Part shown: positions 27,219 through 35,742 of the stretch, one piece after another
How positions within the stretch are numbered: the stretch's first letter is position 1
Layout of the letters: every line of letters begins with the position of its first letter
Assembly: GCA_015056905.1 (NCBI GenBank)
Contig: SVFI01000014.1
Span: 1 to 58,639, forward strand
DNA: 58,639 bases
Reading direction: 5' to 3'
DNA from: Lachnospiraceae bacterium
GTDB lineage: Bacteria; Bacillota; Clostridia; Lachnospirales; Lachnospiraceae
Notes under the pieces: model-generated
Told to the model about the DNA's origin: nothing
What the model saw: the letters and a program-made list of their open reading frames with translations, nothing else
The model's database searches: none
Program-made: the position numbers and the translations under genes

Positions 27219-28088
27219 TTAAGTCTGCGGGTCCATAATTTTTGTAACTTTCGCTGCTACATCCGGGTCCATTACGCCGAGAATCGCACCTCGGTCTTCC
27301 GCCGTCATCACACCGAGAATGCGCGCCACCAAATCAAGATTATCCGTCATTGATTCAAAAATCGCCGCTGCTTCTTTTGGTTTCATCTCGGAATACGCCG
27401 CCGCGTAATCTTCCACTTCCTTTGACTCCTGCTGCTGACGGATTACTTCTTTGTACAAAGTTTCTGCCGTGGAAGGGTCCATGGTCTCATAGTATTTGGC
27501 ATATTCCTCTGCTCCCGGACCATTTTCCGCATATACGACCTCTTCGTAAAATTCATTTTTTATTTTCTGGAACTCCAACTGATTACTTTCAAATGTTTTG
27601 AGTCGTTCAATCTCTGCCTGAAGCTGCTGGATGGTCGTTCCGTCAGCCGTCGTCTCAGATCTTGCCGCTTCAAGCTGAAGTTCAAGCACTTTAATATATT
27701 CAACTGCGTCCTGGATGGTTGCATAGCCTTCATAGCCGCCCTCATCCGCTGTCGTTTCCGGTTCCGGAAGTATCTTGTTCAGCACCGGTACATTTTTCAA
27801 AATCGGTGTCATAACGTTCGTCCCGAATCCTCCGACGTCAAGCTTAATCAGCAGACAGATAATCGCAATCCAAACGATAACAATGATAATCGTCACCAAT
27901 GCAACCGAAAATGGATTTCCTTCCATCTCATCCGAAAGCTGTGCCTCCTCGAGCGCAATCTCTCTGGCACGGGCTTTTGCCTCTTTCCGCTGCATTTTCT
28001 GTTCTTTTTTTAATCGGTTCTTCTCTTCCTTCAGACGTTTCTTGTCCGCCTTATAATTTGCATTGTTGTCCATTGCTCCCTGTGCCAC
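27219..28088 (-). CDS. MotE-like membrane protein with MgtE-N-type domain (YlxF position)
   Basis: The 289-residue protein has a Lys/Glu-rich cytoplasmic N-terminus, one membrane helix (about 61-83), a coiled coil (about 125-180) and a C-terminal MgtE_N-like repeat domain (MKPKEAAAIFESMTDNLDLVARILGVMTAEDRGAILGVMDP). This layout is that of MotE/YlxF proteins. MotE in other bacteria chaperones the stator protein MotC; in Firmicutes the gene sits between fliJ and fliK, as here. Its exact job in Gram-positives is not settled. Confidence 0.85.
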   Translation of the reverse strand: MAQGAMDNNANYKADKKRLKEEKNRLKKEQKMQRKEAKARAREIALEEAQLSDEMEGNPFSVALVTIIIVIVWIAIICLLIKLDVGGFGTNVMTPILKNVPVLNKILPEPETTADEGGYEGYATIQDAVEYIKVLELQLEAARSETTADGTTIQQLQAEIERLKTFESNQLEFQKIKNEFYEEVVYAENGPGAEEYAKYYETMDPSTAETLYKEVIRQQQESKEVEDYAAAYSEMKPKEAAAIFESMTDNLDLVARILGVMTAEDRGAILGVMDPDVAAKVTKIMDPQT

Positions 28089-28108
28089 GTTTTCACCTTC
28101 CTCCCGGT

Positions 28109-28552
28109 CTACTTCTGACCATAGGTATAACTGGTCAGCTGGTCAATCTGCTTGCTTTCCTCCGCTTTCTCATCCATCAGGAACTGTTCGAAAGCTTTTT
28201 CCTTTAAGAGCTCATGCGTTTTTCGCTCCTGCATCAAATCAACCATTGCCTTGCGTTTCTGCTCTACCTTTTTCTCAGCTGCATGAATGCGCAAAGCCTG
28301 CTGTTTCATTTTTTCTTTTTGCAATTCCACCGACAGCCTGTTATCTTTAATATCCCTGATACTTAAGCTGTCTCTGAGCCGGAGCCGCTTGCTCTCCTCC
28401 TCCAGCTCACGGTTGTGTTCCAGCATCTTTGCAAGTCTATCCTGCTCCTCCAAAAGCTCCATGTTCGCCGCCGCAAACTCATTCTTTGCCTGCGACTCAA
28501 GCTTTTCTTTAATATTCAGAATGTTCTGCATGCGGTAACGAAATCTTCCCAT
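28109..28552 (-). CDS. fliJ: Flagellar export chaperone/ATPase stalk FliJ
   Basis: A 147-residue, almost wholly helical, highly charged protein beginning MGRFRYRMQNILNIKEKLE, the usual FliJ start (F.Y....L..K). FliJ forms a coiled coil in the FliI ATPase ring and links it to FlhA. It follows fliI by about 18 bases. Primary sequence is weakly conserved, so the call leans on N-terminal pattern, length, helix content and place. Confidence 0.9.
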   Translation of the reverse strand: MGRFRYRMQNILNIKEKLESQAKNEFAAANMELLEEQDRLAKMLEHNRELEEESKRLRLRDSLSIRDIKDNRLSVELQKEKMKQQALRIHAAEKKVEQKRKAMVDLMQERKTHELLKEKAFEQFLMDEKAEESKQIDQLTSYTYGQK

Positions 28553-28570
28553 CTGCTCTCACCAACCGTA

Positions 28571-29890
28571 CTATGCTCCGAAAATCTGCTTCATCATTTC
28601 AACCTCTTCCTCGAAGCTGAACTTTTCATCAGTCTGTTGCAATAAAAACTTATTGACCTCACCGATCTTTTCAATCGCGTGGTCAATCCCCGGATTGCTT
28701 CCCTTCTTGTAAGCACCGATATTAATCAAATCTTCCGCCTCATTGTATGTCGCCATAACATTTTTAAGCTTGCCCGCCACCTGCTTGTGGTCTTTTTCCG
28801 CAATCTGGCTCATGCAACGCGAAATACTCTGCAACACATCAATCGCCGGATAATGATTCTTGTGCGCCAGTTTTCGATTCAGCATAATATGCCCATCCAA
28901 AATACTTCGCGCCGTATCCGTAATCGGCTCATTGAAATCATCACCATCAACAAGCACCGTATAAAGTCCCGTAATGGAACCTTTATCCGAGCGTCCTGCT
29001 CTTTCCAAAAGCTTCGGCATTTCGGAATATACACTCGGCGGATATCCCCTTGTTACCGGCGGTTCACCGCTGGCAAGTCCGATTTCCCTCTGTGCCATGG
29101 AAAAACGCGTCAGAGAATCCATCATCAAAAGAACATCTTTTCCCTTATCACGAAAATATTCCGCAATGGCCGTCGCTGTTTTGGCCGCCTTGTTACGCTC
29201 CAGCGCCGGTTTGTCCGACGTAGCCACAACAACGATAGAGCGCTTCATACCTTCTTCACCGAGGTCGCGCTCAATAAATTCGCGCACCTCCCTGCCACGC
29301 TCTCCGATTAAAGCAATCACATTGATGTCCGCCTTCGTATTGCGCGCAAACATACCCATCAAGGTCGACTTTCCGACACCGGAACCGGCAAAAATGCCGA
29401 TTCGCTGTCCCTTTCCGACCGTAATCAGTCCGTCTACCGCCTTCACACCAAGCGGAAGCACCTCATCGATAATCTCACGCGCCATCGGGTCCGGAGGCGG
29501 TGCCTCTACCGGGTATTCCTGTGCCCCTGCCATCTCGGATTCGTCCGAAAGACGCCCGAGTCCGTCGAGCGTCTTTCCAAGTAACTGAGGTCCCACCTTT
29601 ACCGTCAGCGGGTACCCTTCATTTTCAACCACACAGCCACCGCCGATTCCGTCTGTCACCTCATATGGCATGAGAATCGTGTGACCGTCTTTAAATCCGA
29701 CCACTTCCGCCGTGATATAATCACCGCTGCGGCCCTGCTTGTATACGCGGCACAAATCACCCAAACGGGCATCCGGCCCCGCCGACTCAATCGTCAGACC
29801 GACAACATTGACAATCTTACCGAGTCGTTTAAAAAAAACATCATTTTTCAGTTGTTCATATTTTTCAAAATTCATAAGTGAACCACTCAA
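28571..29890 (-). CDS. fliI: Flagellar export ATPase FliI
   Basis: A 439-residue ATPase homologous to the F1 beta subunit, with Walker A GIFAGSGVGKST, ALIGERGREVREF, and Walker B VLLMMDSLTRFS. It energises substrate unfolding and delivery to the export gate. The most likely start is TTG at 29890, because AAAGGAG lies 9 bases upstream; the nearest in-frame ATG (MNFEKY) is 24 bases from it. The start follows the fliH stop by 6 bases. Confidence 0.96.
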   Translation of the reverse strand: MSGSLMNFEKYEQLKNDVFFKRLGKIVNVVGLTIESAGPDARLGDLCRVYKQGRSGDYITAEVVGFKDGHTILMPYEVTDGIGGGCVVENEGYPLTVKVGPQLLGKTLDGLGRLSDESEMAGAQEYPVEAPPPDPMAREIIDEVLPLGVKAVDGLITVGKGQRIGIFAGSGVGKSTLMGMFARNTKADINVIALIGERGREVREFIERDLGEEGMKRSIVVVATSDKPALERNKAAKTATAIAEYFRDKGKDVLLMMDSLTRFSMAQREIGLASGEPPVTRGYPPSVYSEMPKLLERAGRSDKGSITGLYTVLVDGDDFNEPITDTARSILDGHIMLNRKLAHKNHYPAIDVLQSISRCMSQIAEKDHKQVAGKLKNVMATYNEAEDLINIGAYKKGSNPGIDHAIEKIGEVNKFLLQQTDEKFSFEEEVEMMKQIFGA

Positions 29891-29896
29891 AAAAGT

Positions 29897-30787
29897 CTAC
29901 TCCTTTTTGCCTGTGTAAGAAAGCAACTGCAATTTACGTTTCAGTTCCGTAAGCTGCACTGAGAGACTACAGTCGAAAATACCGTCCGCCGTCTCAATCA
30001 TACATTCATTCTTTGCCAGCGTTCTGTCCTCCACAATTTCGACCGCCGCATTCTTGATACAGCCCTCCTCGATGATTTGTGCTTTTTGCATACTGACATA
30101 CGAATAATCCTGTTCTGACACATGAATCAGATAATTATCACTCATCTCTACCGTACGAAGTGTGTTGGCAATCAAATGCTGTAAAATGTTGCGATACTGT
30201 GACAGTTCCACCGCAAACACGTGCTCATAAATTCCGGTCAACTCCTGTATCAGATGAGGTTCCATCTCCTCAAGCTTCCTCTCATACTGCTGCAAAAGCT
30301 CCTGTTCCTTCATGCGATACTCATTACGGACTGCCTCCGCCTCTGCGTTTGCCTTCTGAATCCCCTGCTGATAACCATCCTGCATTCCCTGCGTCTTGGC
30401 ATTCTCATAGGCTCCTCTCGCATCCTGCTCAGACATAATACGCGCCTGCTCAACAATCTCCTGTGCCTGCGCATGTGCCTGCGCAATGATTTCCTCCGCC
30501 TGCTGACGCGCCCCCTCAATCTGCTCCTGCCCGATGGTCACCTGATCCGCCTGTACCACCTCAGCATCCAGACCTTCTGCAAAAAGCATATCGACCGAGC
30601 TTGGCATAGCACCATCCCCATCAAAAGCAGCCGGCTGATATGCCGCCACATCGCCATCCGGATCCGCATAAGCAGGAGACGATATTTTTTCCTCTATCGC
30701 CTTATTCGAATCAATCACCCTGACTTCCTCAGAGTTTACCATGACCCATCCTGATTTTAATAAATTCTGCTTATACAACGATTTCAT
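29897..30787 (-). CDS. fliH: Flagellar export ATPase regulator FliH
   Basis: The protein of about 296 residues has a short N-terminus, an Ala/Gln/Glu-rich coiled coil (about 85-165, AEEIIAQAHAQAQEIVEQA) and a C-terminal V-type ATPase subunit-E-like domain. FliH holds FliI as a peripheral stalk and tethers it to the C-ring. I chose the ATG at 30787 (MKSLYKQN), with AGGTGG upstream; it overlaps the fliG end by 17 bases. Family sequence is variable but position is decisive. Confidence 0.9.
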   Translation of the reverse strand: MKSLYKQNLLKSGWVMVNSEEVRVIDSNKAIEEKISSPAYADPDGDVAAYQPAAFDGDGAMPSSVDMLFAEGLDAEVVQADQVTIGQEQIEGARQQAEEIIAQAHAQAQEIVEQARIMSEQDARGAYENAKTQGMQDGYQQGIQKANAEAEAVRNEYRMKEQELLQQYERKLEEMEPHLIQELTGIYEHVFAVELSQYRNILQHLIANTLRTVEMSDNYLIHVSEQDYSYVSMQKAQIIEEGCIKNAAVEIVEDRTLAKNECMIETADGIFDCSLSVQLTELKRKLQLLSYTGKKE

Positions 30788-31787
30788 CACCGCCACCTCT
30801 GGAGATAACAATTTCTGCTGAATCTTCTAACTTACGGATAATATTAACAATCTTCTGCTGTGCTTCCTCAACATCCTTCATACGCACAGGACCCATGAAT
30901 TCCATATCCTCTTTGATCATGGCTGCAAGACGTTTTGAAAGGTTGTTAAAGATTGCATTCTGTACCTGTTCATTAGCACCTTTCAGCGCAATCGCAAGGT
31001 CGGAATTCTCCACATCACGAAGTACACGCTGAATCGCACGGTCATCAAGCAGCAAAATATCTTCGAACACAAACATCTTCTTGCGGATTTCGTCTGCCAA
31101 TTCCGGCTCTTCGATTTCGAGTGTCTCCATAATATGTTTTTCGGTACCGCGGTCCACCGTGTTGAGAATTTCAACCACTGCATCGACACCACCGATAACG
31201 TTGTATTCCTGATTGACAAGAGAAGAAAGTTTCGTCTCAAGCACTCTTTCCACCTCTTTGATAACATCCGGGCTCGTGCGGTCCATCGTTGCCACACGCT
31301 TAGCTACATCCGCCTGTCTGTCCGGTGCCAAGGCAGAAATAATCTGTGCCGCCTGCGACGGAGAAAGGTAGGACAAAATAAGCGCAATCGTCTGCGGATG
31401 TTCATCCTGAATAAAGTTAAGAAGCTGTGAAGCATCTGCCTTGCGGACAAACTCGAACGGTTTTACCTGCAACGAAGCCGTCAGTCTACTGATGACTTCC
31501 ATCGCCTTTTCAGAACCGAGTGCTCCCTCAAGAAGCTCTTTTGCGTAACCGATACCACCTTCTGCTATGTATTGCTGAGCCAGACAAATCTCATAAAATT
31601 CATTGATGACATCGTCCTTTACCTGCGTCGTAATACTCTTGGTATTGGCAATCTCAAGTGTCAGTTCTTCTATTTCTTCTTCCTTTAAATGTTTAAATAT
31701 CTGCGAAGATTTCTCCGGTCCGAGAGAAATCAAAAGAATTGCCGCTTTCTGTATTCCTGTATATGTTGAATCTGCATAACGGGCCAT
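30771..31787 (-). CDS. fliG: Flagellar motor switch protein FliG
   Basis: The 338-residue protein has the three FliG domains, with QKAAILLISLGPE at the N-terminus, the EHPQ motif (IQDEHPQTIALILSYL) in the middle domain, and the torque helix region ENSDLAIALKGANEQVQNAIFNNLSKR in the C-terminal domain. FliG sits between the MS-ring and FliM and meets the stator. It overlaps fliH and follows fliF by 6 bases. Confidence 0.97.
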   Translation of the reverse strand: MARYADSTYTGIQKAAILLISLGPEKSSQIFKHLKEEEIEELTLEIANTKSITTQVKDDVINEFYEICLAQQYIAEGGIGYAKELLEGALGSEKAMEVISRLTASLQVKPFEFVRKADASQLLNFIQDEHPQTIALILSYLSPSQAAQIISALAPDRQADVAKRVATMDRTSPDVIKEVERVLETKLSSLVNQEYNVIGGVDAVVEILNTVDRGTEKHIMETLEIEEPELADEIRKKMFVFEDILLLDDRAIQRVLRDVENSDLAIALKGANEQVQNAIFNNLSKRLAAMIKEDMEFMGPVRMKDVEEAQQKIVNIIRKLEDSAEIVISRGGGDEIVV

Positions 31788-31793
31788 TCTCTT

Positions 31794-33395
31794 TTACCCC
31801 CAATCTTCTGTCAGCCAGTTGCGGAGCAGATTTGCCACCGCTTCCGGATTTTCATCCACACATTTTTCAATCATCTTACGTGCTTCGGACTTGCTGTCCA
31901 AATCAATATTTTCAATCTCTGTATCCGGCGTGGACTGCAGCAGGTTCTCCACCGCAAGTTCCTCTTCCGTATCCTCTTCCTTCTGCGAACGCATGCTTCG
32001 GATAACCACAAACGCAAGCACCGCAAGAATCGCAATAATCAAAAGAATCTGAACAACATCCGTCGCCTGCACGTTTGGCCCTTCCTTATCAAGGAACACC
32101 GGAACCTCGTATGCAACAATCGAGATATTCTCGGTTGAAATACCGGTCGCTGTCTGCACAATACTGTACATATCCGCATCGACTTCCAGCTTAATCTGTT
32201 CGCCGTTGGCCGCCTTGAACTCCTCCCACGTCATATCTGCGAGAAGTCCCTGCTCTTCGACTTCCTCCTCGTTGTACATATGAAGCTTTTTCGCGGTCAC
32301 AGAAACGGAAGATTCATCATACTTAATGAGTCCTGCCGGTATCGTCTGCTCCGTTACCATCTCGCTCGGAAGATATTTTCTCTCCTCCTCAGTTACTGTT
32401 GATGTGGAACCGTCACCATTTTCAATGACATATGTCGTACCGTCTTCATCATTGCTTCCCGTTCCCGGTTCTCCCCCGATACCGCTCTCATTTTCAGAGC
32501 TGTATAAATTCTCGGAAGCAAGATACCCCTGTGACATTCCATCTGCCACATAGTAATTATGGTCCGTCTTTTTGTAGGAAGAAAAATCAAGCGAAAGATT
32601 GCTTGCCACCTCTACCGAATCATACAGATTCGTCCCGAGAAGCACACTCTTGACTTCCTGCTTTACAAGCTTTTCCGCTTCCTGTTTCGCTGCAAACTGC
32701 GTGCTGACATTTCCCATCCCAGCAGCCTGCGTCTCTCCTGAAAACAGAAGATTACCGACCGTATCAATAATTGTCACATTATCCGTATTCGAATTGCCGA
32801 GCGCTGTAGCTATGTAATGAGCAAGTGAACTTGCAACTTCCTGTGGCATATCTCCGGAAAGTTCCAGTACAACCGAAGCCGAAGATTCCAGATTCTGACT
32901 GATTAAAGTACCGTCATCTTCCGGAACAATAAGCGTCACATGCGCTTCCTTGACATAATCGTTTGCCTCCAGATCCAGTTCCATCTTGCCTTCTTTATAT
33001 ACAATATATCGTTTTTGCTTGTCAGATTCCGTCGTGGAAAAACCGCCGCTTGTCACATCTTCAATGCCGAATCCCTCTGACGAAATGTCATTGGCTCCGA
33101 GAACAAGTCGTGCCTGTGAAAGCTGTTCCTCCAAAACATACACCGTGAGCGCATCCTCCGATGTATAGTTGGTAATCTCGTTGCTCTCGAGAATCTCCGT
33201 CACTTCCGCCGCAATCGCCGTAGACTCACATATCTTCACAACGGAATACTGCGGTCTTGTCAGAATATAACTGAATATACCGATTGCAACAACTACACCC
33301 GCGACAACGCATACGATAATGGTCTTTTGCTTCGGAGTGAATTTGTTCCACCATTCCACTATTTTATTCAGGATCTCTTTCAACCTGTCCGCCAT
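31794..33395 (-). CDS. fliF: Flagellar MS-ring protein FliF
   Basis: The 533-residue protein has two membrane helices (about 25-45 and 444-466) flanking the ring-building motifs, for example VVKICESTAIAAEVTEILESN and the FSTTESDKQKRYIVYKEGKMELDLEANDYVKEAHV segment. The C-terminal tail (ARKMIEKCVDENPEAVANLLRNWL) is the FliG-binding part. FliF builds the MS-ring on which export gate and switch assemble. Confidence 0.96.
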   Translation of the reverse strand: MADRLKEILNKIVEWWNKFTPKQKTIIVCVVAGVVVAIGIFSYILTRPQYSVVKICESTAIAAEVTEILESNEITNYTSEDALTVYVLEEQLSQARLVLGANDISSEGFGIEDVTSGGFSTTESDKQKRYIVYKEGKMELDLEANDYVKEAHVTLIVPEDDGTLISQNLESSASVVLELSGDMPQEVASSLAHYIATALGNSNTDNVTIIDTVGNLLFSGETQAAGMGNVSTQFAAKQEAEKLVKQEVKSVLLGTNLYDSVEVASNLSLDFSSYKKTDHNYYVADGMSQGYLASENLYSSENESGIGGEPGTGSNDEDGTTYVIENGDGSTSTVTEEERKYLPSEMVTEQTIPAGLIKYDESSVSVTAKKLHMYNEEEVEEQGLLADMTWEEFKAANGEQIKLEVDADMYSIVQTATGISTENISIVAYEVPVFLDKEGPNVQATDVVQILLIIAILAVLAFVVIRSMRSQKEEDTEEELAVENLLQSTPDTEIENIDLDSKSEARKMIEKCVDENPEAVANLLRNWLTEDWG

Positions 33396-33419
33396 TTCTT
33401 TCTCCTGCTTTCCTCTTTA

Positions 33420-33743
33420 CTAAATCTGCATGTTCATGATGGTCCTGTACGACTCGAGAAACTTATCTCTCACAGCAACCGTATACTGCAGTGCTGTGGA
33501 TGCTTTCTGGAGTGCAATCGTCAAATCATGTGTGTTTTCCGTCTCTCCGAGTGCAAGCTTGATTTCTTCATCTTCCGCATCCGAAATATAGGCATTGGTC
33601 TGATTCAGGCTCTGAATGGCAGAGTCAAAAAATGACGCAAACACATCATTGCTGCCGCCTGATACCGATGTGTCGAATGTCTTATTGTTGATTGCATTCT
33701 GGATAACACCACTGTTTACACTATACAAAGAACTGATATCCAT
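33420..33743 (-). CDS. fliE: MS-ring/rod junction protein FliE
   Basis: A 107-residue protein whose C-terminal half carries the FliE pattern (HDLTIALQKASTALQYTVAVRDKFLESYRTIMNMQI). The N-terminal half is Asn/Ser-rich, followed by FASFFDSAIQSLNQTN. FliE connects the MS-ring and export gate to the rod and is itself exported. Gene order flgB-flgC-fliE-fliF is universal in this operon type. Confidence 0.95.
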   Translation of the reverse strand: MDISSLYSVNSGVIQNAINNKTFDTSVSGGSNDVFASFFDSAIQSLNQTNAYISDAEDEEIKLALGETENTHDLTIALQKASTALQYTVAVRDKFLESYRTIMNMQI

Positions 33744-33782
33744 AGTTTACTCCTCACTTATCCTTCTCACTTACGCTTTTCA

Positions 33783-34223
33783 TTAACCCTGTGCCATCTC
33801 AAGACCTTTGACAGCCATACTCTTGCTCGCCGTAAAAGCCGTTGCGTTCGCCTCGTATGCCCGCGTAGCATCAATCAGGTTCGTCATCTCGGTTACCACA
33901 TCCACATTCGGATAAGAAACGTAGCCGTTTTCATCCGCATCCGGGTGCGCCGGGTCATATACCATCTTTAAATCTGTCGTTGTATCCTCAAACGTAGCCG
34001 CCACCTTTACGCCGCCTGCCTGGTACGTTCCCTTCGCCTTGTCAAGCGCACTTGAAAAGCTGAGCCCGTTTCCTTTCTCCGCAAAAATCACAGATTTGCG
34101 GCGATACGGGGTACCATCTTCCGTTCTTGTCGTATCCACATTCGCAATATTTTCAGAAATGACATCCAGTCGATAGCGCTGCGCCGTAAGACCTGATGCA
34201 TTAATATCAAAAGATTCAAACAT
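33783..34223 (-). CDS. flgC: Flagellar proximal rod protein FlgC
   Basis: A 146-residue rod protein with the axial motif near its start (INASGLTAQRYRLDVISENIANVDTT) and the C-terminal partner helix (VVTEMTNLIDATRAYEANATAFTASKSM). YPNVDVVTEM is typical of FlgC. It assembles into the proximal rod with FlgB, FlgF and FlgG. Confidence 0.96.
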   Translation of the reverse strand: MFESFDINASGLTAQRYRLDVISENIANVDTTRTEDGTPYRRKSVIFAEKGNGLSFSSALDKAKGTYQAGGVKVAATFEDTTTDLKMVYDPAHPDADENGYVSYPNVDVVTEMTNLIDATRAYEANATAFTASKSMAVKGLEMAQG

Positions 34224-34247
34224 ATGTATTCCTCCTTATCACTGCTT

Positions 34248-34637
34248 TTATTTCATTACCATCGTCAATCTGGAAAACTCCTGATTGGTACTGTTAATCA
34301 GTGCATTGTACTTAATCTGGTTGCTGGCAAGATACGCGTTCTCCGTATCAATATCCACATTGTTGCCATCCAGTCTGTATGAAAAACCCGAATAGTCCGT
34401 ATACGTTGTCGGGTTCAGTGCACGGAGATTCAAGCTTGAAACCTTATGGTCCGTCTCAATATACTTCGCATCGCTCATAGCACGGCGAAGTGTCTCTTCA
34501 AATGCGACATCCTGTCTCTTGTAATTCGGCGTACTCACATTGGCAATATTGTGAGAAATCGCCTCATTTCTCATCCATGCTGCGTCCGATGCTTTGTCCA
34601 GCACATTTACATAGTCAAAAACATTTGAATTAATCAT
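34248..34637 (-). CDS. flgB: Flagellar proximal rod protein FlgB
   Basis: A 129-residue rod protein with RNEAISHNIANVSTPNYKRQDVAFEE near the N-terminus and NDVDIDTEN-like NNVDIDTENAYLASNQIKYNAL near the C-terminus, both typical of FlgB. The start is the ATG at 34637 because AAAAGGAG lies just before it; a longer frame has no such site. This is the first gene of the fla/che operon, about 40 bases from the promoter's -10 element. Confidence 0.96.
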   Translation of the reverse strand: MINSNVFDYVNVLDKASDAAWMRNEAISHNIANVSTPNYKRQDVAFEETLRRAMSDAKYIETDHKVSSLNLRALNPTTYTDYSGFSYRLDGNNVDIDTENAYLASNQIKYNALINSTNQEFSRLTMVMK

Positions 34638-34677
34638 ACAACCACTCCTTTTGGGCATAGATTGCCCACTCTATTTT

Positions 34678-34705
34678 ATTATAAAGAATTTAGAAAAAAA
34701 CACAA
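34678..34705 (-). promoter_or_regulatory. Sigma-A-type promoter of the fla/che operon
   Basis: On the minus strand TTGTGT (34700-34705) and a perfect TATAAT (34678-34683) are 16 bases apart, ahead of flgB and after the codY terminators. No sigma-D-like element (TAAA...GCCGATAA) is seen here. The upstream side is very T-rich, which would favour opening. Confidence 0.7.
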
Positions 34706-34721
34706 GGTTTTCTTGGCAAAA

Positions 34722-34741
34722 AATCCATGATATTGTGGATT
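34722..34741 (-). terminator. Second terminator-like hairpin after codY
   Basis: On the minus strand AATCCA and TGGATT pair around an 8-base loop and are followed by a T-run. It is weaker than the hairpin 40 bases upstream and probably acts as a back-up that insulates the flagellar promoter from codY read-through. Confidence 0.55.
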
Positions 34742-34780
34742 ATTTTTCTCCAACCACTAAATATAGATTATGTAAACCTC

Positions 34781-34814
34781 AAAAAATGGATTCACACGAA
34801 TGCAAATCCATTTT
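34781..34814 (-). terminator. Rho-independent terminator of codY
   Basis: A perfect 10-bp stem (AAAATGGATT with AATCCATTTT, 34805-34814 and 34783-34792) encloses a 12-base loop and is followed by further T residues on the minus strand, about 50 bases after the codY stop codon. Confidence 0.8.
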
Positions 34815-34863
34815 CATCAAGGAAATATCCATATTCCCTATTCTTCAATTAGTGTTTCTATTA

Positions 34864-35637
34864 TTATCGGCGTAACTTTCCGATTTCTTCATAGAGAACT
34901 TCATTTAAAACTTTAATATAAGTTCCTTTCATACCGGACGAACGCGACTCAATCACTCCGGCGCTCTCAAATTTGCGGATGGCATTGACAATGACCGATC
35001 TCGTAATACCGATGCGGTCTGCAATCTTGCTCGCCACAAGAATACCTTCCATCCCATTTAACTCATCGAAAATATGTACAATCGCTTCCATCTCCGACTG
35101 CGACAATGTACTGATGGCCGATTTGACAACCGCGCGCTTGCGAATCTCCTCCGCACTCTCCTCATTCACGGAACGGAGCATCTCAAGTCCGACGACCGTT
35201 GTACCGTACTCACACAGGATAATATCATCTATCTCATACTCCTTATCCTGCTTGTAGATAAACAAAGTACCGAGCCTCTCACCGGCAATATCAATCGGTG
35301 AAATCAGCGCCTTGTATACCTCCACCCCCGGATTCTCAAATCCGAGCGTCTGAAGATTGACATTCTCCTTCGTCGAAAGAACACTTAAGAATCTCTCATT
35401 GAGCTCATTGTCCACAAACGTTCCGACCTTACTCTCGAACAATTCTTCCAGTACTCCGATAGCATCTCTGTTACCGACACCGAGCACCTTGCCCTTCTTG
35501 CTGATGACAAGGACATTAGACTGCAGAATCTCTTTGAGCACATTGCAAATATCATTAAATACAACCTTGCTCGAATTGTTATTGTGAAGTAATTTGCCGA
35601 TCTTCCTGGTCTTATCCAATAATTGTACGCTACTCAT
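34864..35637 (-). CDS. codY: GTP- and branched-chain amino acid-sensing repressor CodY
   Basis: The 257-residue protein has an N-terminal GAF sensor domain (about 1-155) and a C-terminal winged helix with ASKIADRIGITRSVIVNAIRKFESAGVIESRSSGMKGTYIKVLN, nearly diagnostic of CodY. It represses nutrient-scavenging and often motility genes when branched-chain amino acids and GTP are plentiful. It has its own promoter and terminators. It lies immediately upstream of the flagellar operon, as in B. subtilis, where CodY controls the fla/che promoter. Confidence 0.97.
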   Translation of the reverse strand: MSSVQLLDKTRKIGKLLHNNNSSKVVFNDICNVLKEILQSNVLVISKKGKVLGVGNRDAIGVLEELFESKVGTFVDNELNERFLSVLSTKENVNLQTLGFENPGVEVYKALISPIDIAGERLGTLFIYKQDKEYEIDDIILCEYGTTVVGLEMLRSVNEESAEEIRKRAVVKSAISTLSQSEMEAIVHIFDELNGMEGILVASKIADRIGITRSVIVNAIRKFESAGVIESRSSGMKGTYIKVLNEVLYEEIGKLRR

Positions 35638-35683
35638 CTTATCGTTCTCCCCATCTGCTCATCACACGAAGTACTACAAAGAT

Positions 35684-35712
35684 ATCGTAACACAATACGA
35701 CAAATTTTTCAA
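35684..35712 (-). promoter_or_regulatory. Sigma-A-type promoter of codY
   Basis: TTGAAA (35707-35712) and TACGAT (35684-35689) on the minus strand are spaced by 17 bases, in the 105-base gap between topA and codY. This indicates codY can be transcribed independently of topA. Confidence 0.65.
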
Positions 35713-35718
35713 TATATT
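35704..35718 (-). promoter_or_regulatory. Candidate CodY box over the codY -35 element
   Basis: The minus-strand 15-mer AATATATTGAAAAAT matches the CodY consensus AATTTTCWGAAAATT at 11 of 15 positions and overlaps the -35 hexamer of the codY promoter. Such a position would suit autorepression. In AT-rich DNA this level of match can occur by chance, so it is only a candidate. Confidence 0.28.
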
Positions 35719-35742
35719 CGGACAATTAAATAAATAATCTAA

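Noticed and set aside
29890..31787. Longer fliH frame starting at 30811
   Set aside because: The ATG at 30787 has a well-placed AGGTGG; the upstream start would only lengthen the overlap with fliG and has no ribosome binding site.
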